A DNA stretch of 43,878 bases from Bacteroidales bacterium (GCA_013314715.1 JABUFC010000026.1:1-43878), one strand, 5' to 3'. Positions 1-8,772 are shown, counted from the stretch's first letter. Notes: generated by a model from the letters alone, not told the origin. Made by a program: numbers and translations.

Positions 1-2
1 TC

Positions 3-170
3 TCACCACAAGTTATACGTCAATCGTTGTTAAGTGTACAACTAAGTATTTTACGTGATAAAAAAACGAATAAGCTCTATGGTATTCCGTCAAATATAAC
101 TCAACAAGCAAAAGAAATTTATCAATCCGTAGGCTTAAAAACATCAAATATGCCATTTATGATCGAATAA
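3..170 (+). CDS. C-terminal end of a repeated gene, possibly a transposase (5' end outside window)
   Basis: An open frame enters from the left edge and ends at TAA 168-170, giving 55 residues that finish in SNMPFMIE. I do not recognise the family with certainty. The charged stretch RDKKTNKLYGIPSN followed by a short helix loosely resembles the C-terminus of IS1634/IS4-type transposases, but that is a weak impression. The useful fact is internal: the minus strand at the right edge (43852-43878) encodes SNIPFMIQ and a stop, followed by the same 3' flank. The gene is therefore present at least twice, in inverted orientation, which fits a mobile-element gene. Confidence 0.5.
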   Translation, partial: SPQVIRQSLLSVQLSILRDKKTNKLYGIPSNITQQAKEIYQSVGLKTSNMPFMIE

Positions 171-219
171 AGTATTGACATGTAATTACTTAGGTCTAAT
201 AAGTGGCGAAGTCGTGGGA
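171..219 (+). repeat. 3' flank of the repeated gene, shared with 43751-43851 (-)
   Basis: Directly after the stop codon the sequence reads GTATTGACATGTAATTACTT and then AGTGGCGAAGTCG. The reverse strand from 43851 down to 43751 carries the same blocks with few changes. In the right copy the two blocks are separated by an extra hairpin unit of about 55 bp. The similarity stops just after GAAGTCG/GGGA, which I read as the end of the element. A terminal inverted repeat cannot be tested because the other end of each copy lies outside the window. Confidence 0.6.
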
Positions 220-221
220 AG

Positions 222-242
222 ATCCCGAAACAAGTTCGGGAT
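222..242 (-). repeat. REP-like hairpin, inverted copy of the CTTGT-loop family
   Basis: Read on the minus strand this is an 8-bp perfect stem (ATCCCGAA and TTCGGGAT) around the loop CTTGT. It has the same 21-nt layout as the copies at 301-546. The stem differs from the ATACTGAA/TTCAGTAT copies at three positions, and each change is matched on the other arm. Confidence 0.65.
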
Positions 243-300
243 GAAGAATGGTGTGGTGAGTATTGCCTATTTCAAAAGACCATCATATTATCCTCCAACC

Positions 301-546
301 GTCATACTGAACTTGTTTCAGTATCTCCTCAAATCACAACTCTACCTTCCGACCTTCATTCTGAACTTGTTTCAGCATCTCCTCAAACCACAACTCTACC
401 TTCCGACCGTCATTCTGAACTTGTTTCAGTATCTCCTCAAACTACAACATTACCTTCCCTAATCGTCATACTGAACTTGTTTCAGTATCTCCACAAAAAC
501 CCAACACTCACCCAAAAACCATCATACTGAATTTATTTCAGCATCC
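301..546 (+). repeat. Five-copy tandem array of a 54-56 bp unit containing a hairpin
   Basis: Copies begin at about 301, 355, 409, 465 and 521, so the period is 54, 54, 56, 56. Each has the 21-nt core ATACTGAA or a variant, loop CTTGT or TTTAT, then TTCAGTAT or a variant, followed in most copies by CTCCTCAAA. The sequence between cores is also related (ACAACTCTACCTTCCGACC and variants), so the whole unit is repeated. The 54-bp period keeps frame, which creates a spurious reading frame of 18-residue repeats at 175-462 that I do not call a gene. Confidence 0.75.
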
Positions 547-570
547 AATCAAAAATATTATTCACATCAT

Positions 571-761
571 AAGACCTTTGCAAAAGTCTTGAAATATATT
601 TTCCTCATTAAAAGATACCCTAAATTCTAAACATCCCATTTTTTGTTTTAGCCCATAAAATTCAATGGGATACATTTGAGAATGCCTTTAAGACTTTGTA
701 TTGTACTGATAATGGTCGTCCCGCTCAGCCTATTCGATTAATGGTAGTGGAAGAAAAATAA
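571..761 (+). mobile_element. Relic of an IS5-type insertion sequence (left end plus transposase N-terminus)
   Basis: 571-590 is a near-palindrome containing GACCTTTGCAAAAGTC, which resembles the terminal repeats of IS5-type elements. From 624 an open frame without a start reads to TAA 759-761. It contains IQWDTFENAF at 660-689 and then NGRPAQPIRLMV at 711-746. That W-x-x-F-E plus GRPxxPIRLMV pattern is typical of the N-terminal region of IS5-family transposases, where intact proteins continue with GLLILK or similar. Here it breaks after RLMV and stops five codons later. No other transposase part is visible nearby, so this is a truncated remnant. Confidence 0.65.
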
Positions 762-772
762 ATATATCCCGA

Positions 773-805
773 CGGATATAATTAAAAAGGCAATTATATT
801 AGATC
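773..805. repeat. Imperfect hairpin in the gap after the IS relic
   Basis: CGGAT (774-778) can pair with ATCCG, and ATAATT with AATTAT, around an A-rich loop, leaving a small bulge. It may be part of the IS relic or a weak terminator between the relic and rnz. Apart from the repeats listed, I see nothing else in 762-890. Confidence 0.3.
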
Positions 806-890
806 CGTATATTTTAACTTAGCCATGTCAACTTATAGGGCACAACTGGGAATACAAGTAAGATTATAATAGAAAAAAATGGTTGTTATT

Positions 891-1814
891 TTATATTTTT
901 TGCTCTATTGCTATTTTCATCCCTTCTTGGGCTAAGTATGTTTCTGGGAATATCGAACGAGCTTCGTTTAAGAGTACGGTTAAATCTTTATAACGTACGG
1001 AGTAATGTCCAATAAGAAGTTTTTTTACATTTGCTTTTTGGGCAATGGTAGCTGCTTGCTTCGCTGTTGAATGCATGGTTATTATGGCTCTATCGGTATG
1101 CTCTTCGCTAAAGGTAGCTTCGTGATAAAGTAAGTCGGCTTCTTTAATATGCTCAATAATCGACTCATCGTACAACGTGTCGGTACAGTAAACATATTTT
1201 CGAGGTTTAGGTGGTAGGTAAGTGAGTGTCTGGTTAGGTATAACTTTTCCATCGGGCGTTATGAAATCTTCGCCGTTTTTAATTCGAATAATATCATGTA
1301 TGGTTAATTGATATTGGCTTATCTTTTCTTTTTTAATTTTGAGCGGTGATGGCTGTTCGTTAACAACAAAACCACAAACAGGTACTCGATGTTTTAATGG
1401 AAAGGCGGTTATGGTTACCTGATTATCTTGAAAAATTTGCTCAGGTTTTTGAGTTGGTAAATGGTGGTAATGAATTTGAAAATGCAGATTTTCTTTATCG
1501 AGTATTATGGTATTGATGTAGTGTTCTAATTCGGGGAAGGTGTAAATGTGCAATTCGTTTTTACGACCATGAAGCTGAAATGACGACAACAATCCAAATA
1601 ACCCCAAAAAGTGGTCGCCGTGTAGGTGGGAAATAAAAATGTGGTTGATTTTTAAAAGTGGCAAATGTTCTTGTCTGATGCGAATTTGAGTAGCTTCGCC
1701 GCAATCGAATAAATAAAAATGCTCACATACATTGAGCATGTGAGCACTTGTATATCTCTCAGAAGTAGGCACAGCCGAACTTGTGCCTAATACTGTAAGG
1801 GTAAAGGTCTTCAA
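891..1814 (-). CDS. rnz: Ribonuclease Z (tRNA 3'-end endonuclease)
   Basis: A 307-residue metallo-beta-lactamase-fold protein, the usual length of short-form tRNase Z (ElaC/Rnz). It removes 3' trailers from precursor tRNAs in the cytoplasm. The zinc-binding motif HLHGDH lies at residues 63-68, followed by the family's FLGLFGLL helix. A later Asp in YCTDTLYDE and His residues in LLYHEATF and TMHSTAKQAA complete the metal site. It is the last gene of a minus-strand run: the STAS gene ends 11 bp upstream of its ATG. No convincing terminator is seen downstream before the repeat region. Confidence 0.93.
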   Translation of the reverse strand: MKTFTLTVLGTSSAVPTSERYTSAHMLNVCEHFYLFDCGEATQIRIRQEHLPLLKINHIFISHLHGDHFLGLFGLLSSFQLHGRKNELHIYTFPELEHYINTIILDKENLHFQIHYHHLPTQKPEQIFQDNQVTITAFPLKHRVPVCGFVVNEQPSPLKIKKEKISQYQLTIHDIIRIKNGEDFITPDGKVIPNQTLTYLPPKPRKYVYCTDTLYDESIIEHIKEADLLYHEATFSEEHTDRAIITMHSTAKQAATIAQKANVKKLLIGHYSVRYKDLTVLLNEARSIFPETYLAQEGMKIAIEQKI

Positions 1815-1825
1815 CTCAGACTCGT

Positions 1826-2170
1826 TTAGTCTTTATTGATAAGTTCTGGTGCTTTTTCGGGTACACGCGAAATATTGAGTACTGTATCTAATTGTGATAT
1901 CGTAATTAAGCGTTCAACGGCTGGTTGTAAACCCGTTAAAACAAAAGTGCCTTCGGCATTTTTGCAAAGACGGTTTGCAACAAGAATAGCACTCAATCCG
2001 CTTGAATCGCAATAGCGACAATTGCTAAGATCGAGAATAATATTCTTTTCACCATTGCCTGCAATAAGCACTAATTCTGATTTTAATGCTGGTGCAATGT
2101 GCGTGTCGAGTTTTTCGACCATCACCTTTACAAGGGTGTAATTTTCTTTCTTTTCAATATTGAATTCCAT
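1826..2170 (-). CDS. STAS-domain protein, anti-anti-sigma factor type
   Basis: A 114-residue single STAS domain. The central strand-helix NIILDLSNCRYCDSSGLSA (residues 43-61) carries the DSSG motif, whose serine is the phosphorylation site in SpoIIAA-like anti-sigma-factor antagonists. Such proteins bind a kinase/anti-sigma factor when unphosphorylated. No partner kinase or phosphatase gene lies in the window, so its pathway is unknown. It sits 40 bp downstream of rpsA and 11 bp upstream of rnz on the same strand, so it is likely cotranscribed with them. Confidence 0.85.
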   Translation of the reverse strand: MEFNIEKKENYTLVKVMVEKLDTHIAPALKSELVLIAGNGEKNIILDLSNCRYCDSSGLSAILVANRLCKNAEGTFVLTGLQPAVERLITISQLDTVLNISRVPEKAPELINKD

Positions 2171-2210
2171 GCTGTAAAAATAATAAATTTTTATGGAATA
2201 TCATAAAAGG

Positions 2211-4154
2211 TTATTTTTTTTCTTTATTTTGAAGTTGGTCTTTCAAAGCTGCCAAATCAGCAATATCGCCTAAGGTTGTTTTTTCTACTTTAGGGGTAGT
2301 TTCTTTCTTTTCTTTCTTCGATGCTTTTTTCTTTGTTTCTTGTTCGGTTTCTTTTTTAGCATCTTCGAAAATACGTGTGTGCGAAACAACTATTTTCTTA
2401 TTTTCTTTTGAAAATTCAATGATTTTAAATTCAGCTTTTTCGTCCACTTTTAATAAAGTACCATCTTCTTTTACAAGGTTTTTAGTAGTAGCTGTTCCTT
2501 CAACACCATAAGGTAGTGCAATGGTAGCATTTTTGTCGGTAATATTCATTACGGTACCTTCGTGAATAGAACCAACTGTAAACAAGGTTTCAAATACATC
2601 CCATGGATTTTCTTCTACTTGTTTATGGCCTAAACTTAAGCGGCGATTTTCTTTATCAATTTCGAGGATAACCACTTCGAGTTCGTCGCCAATATTACAG
2701 AATTCTGCAGGATGTTTAATTTTCTTTGTCCATGAAAGGTCGCTGATATGAATGAGTCCGTCAATGCCTTCTTCGAGTTCAACAAAAACACCAAAATTGG
2801 TAAAATTGCGAACGATGCCTTTGTGTTTACTATTAACAGGATATTTCGATTCAATATCGGTCCAAGGATCGGGTTTTAATTGTTTAATGCCTAACGACAT
2901 TTTGCGTTCTTCACGGTCTAAGGTTAAGATAACTGCTTCTACTTCATCGCCAACTTTCATGAAATCTTGAGCAGAACGCAAGTGTTGCGACCACGACATT
3001 TCGGATACATGGATTAAGCCTTCTACACCTGGAGCTATTTCAATGAAAGCGCCATAATCGGCGAGTACAACTACTTTGCCTTTTACTTTGTCGCCAACTT
3101 TTAAATTCGGATCTAACGAATCCCATGGATGAGGAGTAAGTTGTTTTAGACCAAGAGCAATACGTTTTTTATCGTCGTCGAAGTCGAGAATAACCACGTT
3201 GATTTTTTGATCGAGTTGAACAATTTCTTCAGGATGGTTAATGCGTCCCCAACTTAAGTCGGTAATGTGGATGAGACCATCGATGCCTCCCAAATCGATA
3301 AATACGCCGTATGAGGTAATGTTTTTAACGGTACCTTCGAGTACCTGACCTTTTTCGAGTTTAGCAATAATATCGCGTTTTTGAGCTTCGAGTTCTTCTT
3401 CGATAAGAGCCTTATGCGATACCACTACGTTTTTGAATTCATTGTTAATTTTAACAATCTTGAATTCCATGGTTTTGTTTACGAAAATATCGTAATCGCG
3501 AATGGGTTTAACATCAATTTGCGAACCGGGTAAGAATGCTTCGATGCCAAATACATCGACAATCATACCACCTTTGGTACGACATTTAATATAACCTTTT
3601 ACAATTTCGTCGTTGTTATAAGCTTCGTTAACACGATCCCATGATTTGAGAGCACGTGCTTTTTTGTGCGATAAAATGAGTTGACCATTGGGATCTTCTT
3701 GGGTCTCTACTAAAACTTCTACTTTATCGCCAATTTTTAAATCGGGATTATAACGAAATTCGTTTAAGCTTATAACACCTTCTGATTTGTAACCAATGTT
3801 TACAACTACTTCGCGTTTGTTCATGGCTACAACGGTGCCTTCTACTACTTCGTTTTCAACAACGGTTGAGAGCGTTTTTTCGTAAAGGGCTTCTAATCTT
3901 TTCTTTTCGTCGGCTTTATAAACAACATCACGTTTGCCTATGCTATCCCAATCGAATTCGGCTAATAAATCTTGCGATTTTTTTGTGATAATGGGTTCGT
4001 CATCGCCGTGATATTGTTCTAAGGTTTCAGCTTTTTGCACTGGAAGTTCTTCGGGTGCAATTTCATTTAAAAGACTTTGATTTTTGTAACTTGCTAAGTC
4101 TGACAAGTTTTTTTCTTGTTCTTCGATTTCTTGAAGTTTTTCTTTTTTTGCCAT
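2211..4154 (-). CDS. rpsA: 30S ribosomal protein S1
   Basis: A 647-residue protein built of six S1 (OB-fold) RNA-binding repeats, starting at about residues 98, 184, 268, 355, 442 and 528. Repeats 3-5 are the most canonical (for example GTVKNITSYGVFIDLGGIDG and DGLIHISDLSW). The sixth is diverged. The N-terminus (residues 1-95) is acidic and has no S1 fold, and the tail is Lys/Glu-rich. S1 binds mRNA on the 30S subunit and helps initiation, which matters in Bacteroidota where Shine-Dalgarno sequences are weak. It heads the rpsA-STAS-rnz run, with a TAnnTTTG-type box about 60 bp upstream. Confidence 0.95.
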   Translation of the reverse strand: MAKKEKLQEIEEQEKNLSDLASYKNQSLLNEIAPEELPVQKAETLEQYHGDDEPIITKKSQDLLAEFDWDSIGKRDVVYKADEKKRLEALYEKTLSTVVENEVVEGTVVAMNKREVVVNIGYKSEGVISLNEFRYNPDLKIGDKVEVLVETQEDPNGQLILSHKKARALKSWDRVNEAYNNDEIVKGYIKCRTKGGMIVDVFGIEAFLPGSQIDVKPIRDYDIFVNKTMEFKIVKINNEFKNVVVSHKALIEEELEAQKRDIIAKLEKGQVLEGTVKNITSYGVFIDLGGIDGLIHITDLSWGRINHPEEIVQLDQKINVVILDFDDDKKRIALGLKQLTPHPWDSLDPNLKVGDKVKGKVVVLADYGAFIEIAPGVEGLIHVSEMSWSQHLRSAQDFMKVGDEVEAVILTLDREERKMSLGIKQLKPDPWTDIESKYPVNSKHKGIVRNFTNFGVFVELEEGIDGLIHISDLSWTKKIKHPAEFCNIGDELEVVILEIDKENRRLSLGHKQVEENPWDVFETLFTVGSIHEGTVMNITDKNATIALPYGVEGTATTKNLVKEDGTLLKVDEKAEFKIIEFSKENKKIVVSHTRIFEDAKKETEQETKKKASKKEKKETTPKVEKTTLGDIADLAALKDQLQNKEKK

Positions 4155-4215
4155 TTAATAAGTTTTTTTAATGGTTAGACATTATGTTTTTTCTTCGTTT
4201 GAAGAATTTAGGCGG

Positions 4216-4223
4216 CAAAGTTA
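4216..4223 (-). promoter_or_regulatory. Probable rpsA -7 promoter box
   Basis: On the minus strand 4223-4216 reads TAACTTTG, a match to the Bacteroidota -7 consensus TAnnTTTG. It lies 62 bp before the rpsA ATG. No clear TTTG -33 box is seen at the expected distance, so this is a partial promoter call. Confidence 0.4.
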
Positions 4224-4358
4224 CAAAAAAAAATAATACAGTAAACTATTTTGTTGATTTTCTTTACAAAAGAAAGAAAAAAGATGTTTTGAGGTGTTTA
4301 CTTTAGAGTAAAAATAAAGTTAAAAAAATATTTTCTTTTTTTTTCGGAATGGCTTATG

Positions 4359-4366
4359 TATTTTTG
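4359..4366 (+). promoter_or_regulatory. Probable -7 promoter box of the GT4 gene; helps decide its start
   Basis: TATTTTTG matches TAnnTTTG. Transcription would begin near 4370-4373, which leaves almost no leader for a TTG start at 4377 but about 16 nt for the TTG at 4389. Confidence 0.4.
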
Positions 4367-4388
4367 ACAAAATTTATTGATAAAAAGC

Positions 4389-5510
4389 TTGAAAGTTATA
4401 TCGAAAAAAGCTACCGTTTGTGTAACCAATGATTTAATTTCAGACCAGCGGGTGCATCGTACTTGTCTTGTTTTAATGGAAGAGGGATATTCTGTAATGC
4501 TTGTTGGAAGACGGTTTCGACATTCGCAAGCTGTTCATCGACCATATAAGACCTATCGATTTAGACTTTTGTTTAATAAAAAAGCTTTATTTTATGCTGA
4601 ATACAATATTCGTCTATTACTATTTTTATTATTTAGTCGTAATCATTTAATTGTTTCAAACGATTTAGATACTCTTTGTGCTTGTTTTGTCGCTTCGAAA
4701 TTAAAAAAGACAAAATTGCTGTACGATAGTCATGAATATTTTACTCAAGTACCTGAGTTGACTCATCGTCGTAAAATTCAAAAAATTTGGAATTATATAG
4801 AGCGAAAAATATTTCCTCATTTACCTTTTGCTGTTACCGTAAGCGATTCTATAGCTCAGGCTTATAATCAAAAATATGGTGTACCGGTTTTTACGATTCG
4901 TAATTTACCTTTGCTTAAGACATGGAGCCATGAGCAAGTTATTAAAATAAAGGGCGAAAGGGTATTGATGTATCAAGGTGCACTTAATGTTGGGAGGGGG
5001 TTAGAATTATTGGTTGATACGATATCATTACTTGACGAGCGTTATGTGCTCTTATTAGCCGGAAGTGGCGATATTGAAAATAATTTGAAAGCAAGAACAA
5101 AAAATATGAAACTTGATAATAGAGTAATATTTTTAGGAAAAGTTCCTGCTGAAAAGTTGCACTTTTATACACTTGCAGCCCATTTGGGTTTTTCGCTCGA
5201 AGAAGATATGGGCTTAAATTATCGCTATGCACTACCTAATAAACTTTTCGATTATATACAGGCTCATGTTCCGGTAATTTGTTCGGCATTGCCCGAAATA
5301 GAAAAAATAGTACTGCACTATAAAGTAGGAAGGTGCTTATCTAAAGAGCAATTAAATGCAAATTATTTAGCAGCGTTTATTAACTCTTTATGGGCAAATC
5401 CAGAGCAGTTGAGTGAATGGAAAGAGAATTGCAAAATTGCAGCAGAGGAATTGAATTGGGAAAATGAAAAGCTGAAATTAAAACAAATCTTAAAGGAGTT
5501 TATCAATTGA
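4389..5510 (+). CDS. Glycosyltransferase, GT4-like (group 1)
   Basis: About 373 residues with the two-domain GT-B layout. The N-terminal Rossmann domain has VTNDLISDQRVHRTC and LLYDSHEYF. The C-terminal domain has MYQGALNVGRGLELLVD and LLLAGSGDIE, then PNKLFDYIQAHVPVICSALPE, the usual nucleotide-sugar region near E/P-rich sites. The substrate cannot be told. Only TTG starts are possible near the N-terminus; I prefer 4389 (MKVISKK) over 4377 because of the promoter box at 4359-4366. It converges on the araC-type gene and the two coding regions overlap by 21 bp (5490-5510). Confidence 0.82.
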   Translation: MKVISKKATVCVTNDLISDQRVHRTCLVLMEEGYSVMLVGRRFRHSQAVHRPYKTYRFRLLFNKKALFYAEYNIRLLLFLLFSRNHLIVSNDLDTLCACFVASKLKKTKLLYDSHEYFTQVPELTHRRKIQKIWNYIERKIFPHLPFAVTVSDSIAQAYNQKYGVPVFTIRNLPLLKTWSHEQVIKIKGERVLMYQGALNVGRGLELLVDTISLLDERYVLLLAGSGDIENNLKARTKNMKLDNRVIFLGKVPAEKLHFYTLAAHLGFSLEEDMGLNYRYALPNKLFDYIQAHVPVICSALPEIEKIVLHYKVGRCLSKEQLNANYLAAFINSLWANPEQLSEWKENCKIAAEELNWENEKLKLKQILKEFIN

Positions 5511-6068
5511 TATTTTATATTTAGATGGATTTTCTTTAAATTCGGTAACCGTTATACCCGTTAATTTTTTAAAGGTGGCCGACAAATGATGAACACTCGA
5601 AAAATCCATCATATAAGCAATTTCGCTTAATGTGAATTCATTTTGTAAGACAAGTTCTTTTACACGTTCCATTTTATGGAGTAGCATATAACGCTCTAAC
5701 GTGATTGTGTTTTTTTTAGAAAAAATACGAGATATTTGTTGATAGGTCATATTAAGGCGTTCTACTAAGTATTCAGATTTACGTACAATAGAATCGACAT
5801 TGTTGGAATAATGTATTAGTTCTACTACGGCTTGTTTTATTTTTTCAACAATCTGATCATCGTGGTCTTTAACAATATCAAATCCGTTTTCTTGTAAAAT
5901 TGCTCTTAATTCTTTTTCGTCAAAATTGGGTTTTGTAATAGAAATAACGCCTAAACGTATAAAATCAATTTCATATAGATGCTGTTCCAGCGTGTGTTTA
6001 AGGTGCTGAATGCAGCAATGACATAACATGTTTTTAATATAGTATGTATGAAATTGATTTTTAGTCAT
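5490..6068 (-). CDS. HMA-like plus AraC-type transcriptional regulator
   Basis: 192 residues. Residues 8-75 look like a ferredoxin-fold heavy-metal-associated domain: IKNMLCHCCIQHLKHTLEQ has Cys16, Cys18 and Cys19, so the CxxC of HMA domains is present. Residues 95-185 are an AraC-type double helix-turn-helix (MTYQQISRIFSK, then FTLSEIAYMMDFSSVHHLSA, then FKKLTGITVTEF). Proteins of this design are known in Bacteroidota but their inducers are mostly unstudied, so metal or thiol sensing is inference. The ATG directly abuts the mutS stop codon with no spacer, so translation is probably coupled to mutS. Confidence 0.8.
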   Translation of the reverse strand: MTKNQFHTYYIKNMLCHCCIQHLKHTLEQHLYEIDFIRLGVISITKPNFDEKELRAILQENGFDIVKDHDDQIVEKIKQAVVELIHYSNNVDSIVRKSEYLVERLNMTYQQISRIFSKKNTITLERYMLLHKMERVKELVLQNEFTLSEIAYMMDFSSVHHLSATFKKLTGITVTEFKENPSKYKISIDKLL

Positions 6069-8669
6069 TTATAAGCCAGTGATTTTTTTAATTTCGTTGA
6101 GTTTATTTAAAGCTTCGATGGGAGTTAGATTATTGATATCGATATTTTTAATTTGATCGCGTATTTGTTTTAAAACGGGGTCGTCTAGCTGGAAAATAGA
6201 AAGCTGATAACCTTCACGTTCGGGTGCAATTTGTCCAATAGGCTTTTTGATGTCGTTTGAAGTGTTATTGCTTTCGAGTTGTTTTAATATTTCTTTACTT
6301 CGGTGTACCACACTTTTAGGCATACCGGCCATTTCGGCAACATGTATCCCAAAACTATGTTCGGTTCCACCTGGGATAAGTTTTCTAAGAAAAAGAACCT
6401 TATTATTGATTTCTTTTACGCTAACATGAAAATTTTTGATACGATTGAATGATTTTTCCATTTCGTTGAGTTCGTGATAATGGGTAGCAAAAAGCGTACG
6501 TGGTTTTCCGTTGGGATATTCGTGTATATATTCGGCTATCGCCCAAGCTATAGAAATGCCATCGTAAGTACTGGTTCCGCGTCCAATTTCATCAAGTAAA
6601 ATGAGTGAACGTGCCGACAAATTATTTAAAATGGTAGCGGTTTCGATCATTTCTACCATAAAAGTACTTTCGCCTTGCGATATATTATCGCTTGCTCCGA
6701 CACGAGTAAAAATTTTATCCACTAAACCAATTTTTGCTTCTTTGGCAGGTACAAACGAGCCCATTTGAGCCAGTAAAACTATAATAGCGGTTTGACGCAA
6801 TAAAGCCGATTTCCCCGACATGTTTGGGCCCGTAATAACGATAATTTGCTGGTTATCTGAATCGAGGTAAATATCGTTAGGAATAAAAGGTTTGTCGGCG
6901 GGGAGTTGTTTTTCGATAACCGGATGTCGTCCTTCCTTGATATCAATTATAAAACTTTCGTTAAGCTCTGGTTTGGTGTAATTATTTTCTATGGCAATAG
7001 TGGCTAACGACTGAAAACAATCGAGTTTAGAGATGATACCTGCATTGAGTTGAAGGGTGGGTACAAACGTAATAATTTCATTTAACAATTCTTGAAAGAG
7101 TTGTGATTCAATGGCTAATATTTTTTCTTCGGCACCAAGTATTTTTTCTTCGTATTCTTTTAGCTCTTGAGTAATATAACGCTCGGCACTTACAAGTGTT
7201 TGTTTGCGAATCCATTCGGGCGGAACTTTGTCTTTGTGAGTATTTCGAACTTCGATATAATAACCAAAAACATTATTAAAACTAACTTTAAGCGAGGGAA
7301 TACCGGTTCTTAAACTTTCGCGATTTTGTAGTTCATTTAAGTATTCTTTGCTGTTATATAATATCTCTCGCAATTGGTCGAGTTCTTGATTTACACCACT
7401 TTTTATGACATTCCCTTTATTGATAAGGGCAGGGCATTCGGGATTCATTTGTTGATGTATTTTATGGGTGAGTAAGAGGCAGTCGTTTAATTGCTCGATG
7501 AGCGAATAAAAGGGAGTTTGAGGTGAGAAAAGTTTTTTTATGTTTTGAATTGCAACAAGGGCATTATAAATTTGAATTACATCGCGAGGACCCGCTTTTG
7601 CTATGGAAACTTTTGAAATAAGCCGTTCTAAATCGCCAATTTGTCGAAGTTGAATGACTAAGTCATCAATTAGATCTTTGTGTTTTACAAAAAAATCTAC
7701 TATTTGTAGGCGATTATTTATAGAAACAATATTTTTAAGTGGAAAAGCGAGCCAACGTTTTAATAAACGCGCCCCCATAGGAGTTTGGGTTCGGTCTAAA
7801 ATTTCGATAAGCGTTTTAGCGTTTTCGTTTGGAGAGTACAATAATTCTAAATTACGAAGCGTAAACTTATCAATCCATACATATTCTTCATGATAAAGTC
7901 TTGATATATTGCTAATATGCTTAAGCTTATCGTGTTGCGTAGCATCGAGATATTGCAAAATAGCCCCTGCAGCAGCTATGCCGACCGAAAAATCGCCAAT
8001 TCCAAAGCCTTTGAGCGATTCTACTTCGAAATGACGGGTAAGACGTTCATAAGAGGTTTCGTAAGTAAAATACCAATCGTCGAGTTTATATAAATAATAT
8101 TGCTGATTGAGCCATGTATGTATAAATTCATGTTGGCTGCGTTCGTAAAGTATTTCTTTAGGCTGAAAGCTTTGTAATAATTTTTCGATTTGTTCATCGG
8201 TTCCTTCGGTAGTTAAAAATTCACCGGTTGATATGTCTAGTAGTGCAATACCAAAATTTTTCTTTTCAAAATATAGAGCAGCTAAAAAATGATTTTCGCG
8301 ATTTGAGAGTGCATTTTCATGTGTAACAATACCGGGCGTAATAAGTTCTGTAACGCCACGTTTAACAATAGTTTTGGCTAGTTTGGGATCTTCGAGCTGA
8401 TCGCAAATAGCTACACGCTGTCCAGCACGTACCAGTTTGGGCAGGTAGGTGTCGAGTGCATGGTAAGGGAAACCAGCTAATGCCATTTCTGAAGCATAAC
8501 CATTGTTTCGGCTGGTAAGTGTAATGCCTAGTATGGCGGCTGTTTTTACGGCATCGTCGCCAAATGTTTCGTAAAAATCGCCCACTCTAAACAACAAAAT
8601 AGCATCGGGGTATTTTGCTTTGAAGCTATTATATTGCTTCATTAAGGGAGTTGAATCGTTCGATACCAT
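6069..8669 (-). CDS. mutS: DNA mismatch repair protein MutS
   Basis: About 866 residues, normal for MutS. It recognises mismatches and loops and recruits MutL. The mismatch-binding Phe-x-Glu motif is present in [14 protein letters not shown] near the N-terminus. The ATPase has Walker [14 protein letters not shown], the signature [15 protein letters not shown], Walker [17 protein letters not shown] and the ATHYHEL switch. I place the start at the ATG 8667-8669 ([14 protein letters not shown]). The ATG at 8690 would overlap the promoter-like TAAATTTG (8688-8695, minus), and family members start close to the PLMKQY motif. It is followed without spacer by the AraC-type gene. Confidence 0.96.
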   Translation of the reverse strand: MVSNDSTPLMKQYNSFKAKYPDAILLFRVGDFYETFGDDAVKTAAILGITLTSRNNGYASEMALAGFPYHALDTYLPKLVRAGQRVAICDQLEDPKLAKTIVKRGVTELITPGIVTHENALSNRENHFLAALYFEKKNFGIALLDISTGEFLTTEGTDEQIEKLLQSFQPKEILYERSQHEFIHTWLNQQYYLYKLDDWYFTYETSYERLTRHFEVESLKGFGIGDFSVGIAAAGAILQYLDATQHDKLKHISNISRLYHEEYVWIDKFTLRNLELLYSPNENAKTLIEILDRTQTPMGARLLKRWLAFPLKNIVSINNRLQIVDFFVKHKDLIDDLVIQLRQIGDLERLISKVSIAKAGPRDVIQIYNALVAIQNIKKLFSPQTPFYSLIEQLNDCLLLTHKIHQQMNPECPALINKGNVIKSGVNQELDQLREILYNSKEYLNELQNRESLRTGIPSLKVSFNNVFGYYIEVRNTHKDKVPPEWIRKQTLVSAERYITQELKEYEEKILGAEEKILAIESQLFQELLNEIITFVPTLQLNAGIISKLDCFQSLATIAIENNYTKPELNESFIIDIKEGRHPVIEKQLPADKPFIPNDIYLDSDNQQIIVITGPNMSGKSALLRQTAIIVLLAQMGSFVPAKEAKIGLVDKIFTRVGASDNISQGESTFMVEMIETATILNNLSARSLILLDEIGRGTSTYDGISIAWAIAEYIHEYPNGKPRTLFATHYHELNEMEKSFNRIKNFHVSVKEINNKVLFLRKLIPGGTEHSFGIHVAEMAGMPKSVVHRSKEILKQLESNNTSNDIKKPIGQIAPEREGYQLSIFQLDDPVLKQIRDQIKNIDINNLTPIEALNKLNEIKKITGL

Positions 8670-8687
8670 AAAAATAAATAATGAATG

Positions 8688-8695
8688 CAAATTTA
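8688..8695 (-). promoter_or_regulatory. Probable mutS -7 promoter box
   Basis: On the minus strand this reads TAAATTTG, matching TAnnTTTG. Transcription would begin near 8682, giving a short leader to the ATG at 8669. No good -33 box is seen. Confidence 0.35.
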
Positions 8696-8749
8696 AGTAA
8701 AAATAAATTTGAAAATAAAATATGTTAAAAAGTAGATAATAAAACCCGC

Positions 8750-8772
8750 CTCGTTATTAGTTTAATAACGAG
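8750..8772. repeat. Perfect 10-bp hairpin upstream of mutS
   Basis: CTCGTTATTA and TAATAACGAG flank the loop GTT. It is followed by a short ACGAG direct repeat. It lies about 80 bp upstream of the mutS start. There is no T tract on either side, so a terminator is unlikely. Confidence 0.55.

Noticed and set aside
175-462. A 95-residue open frame with 18-residue repeats
   Set aside because: It follows from the 54-bp period of a hairpin array and has no start signal or family likeness.
301-546. A possible CRISPR array because of regular spacing
   Set aside because: The segments between cores are related to each other, the cores vary, and no cas genes are present.
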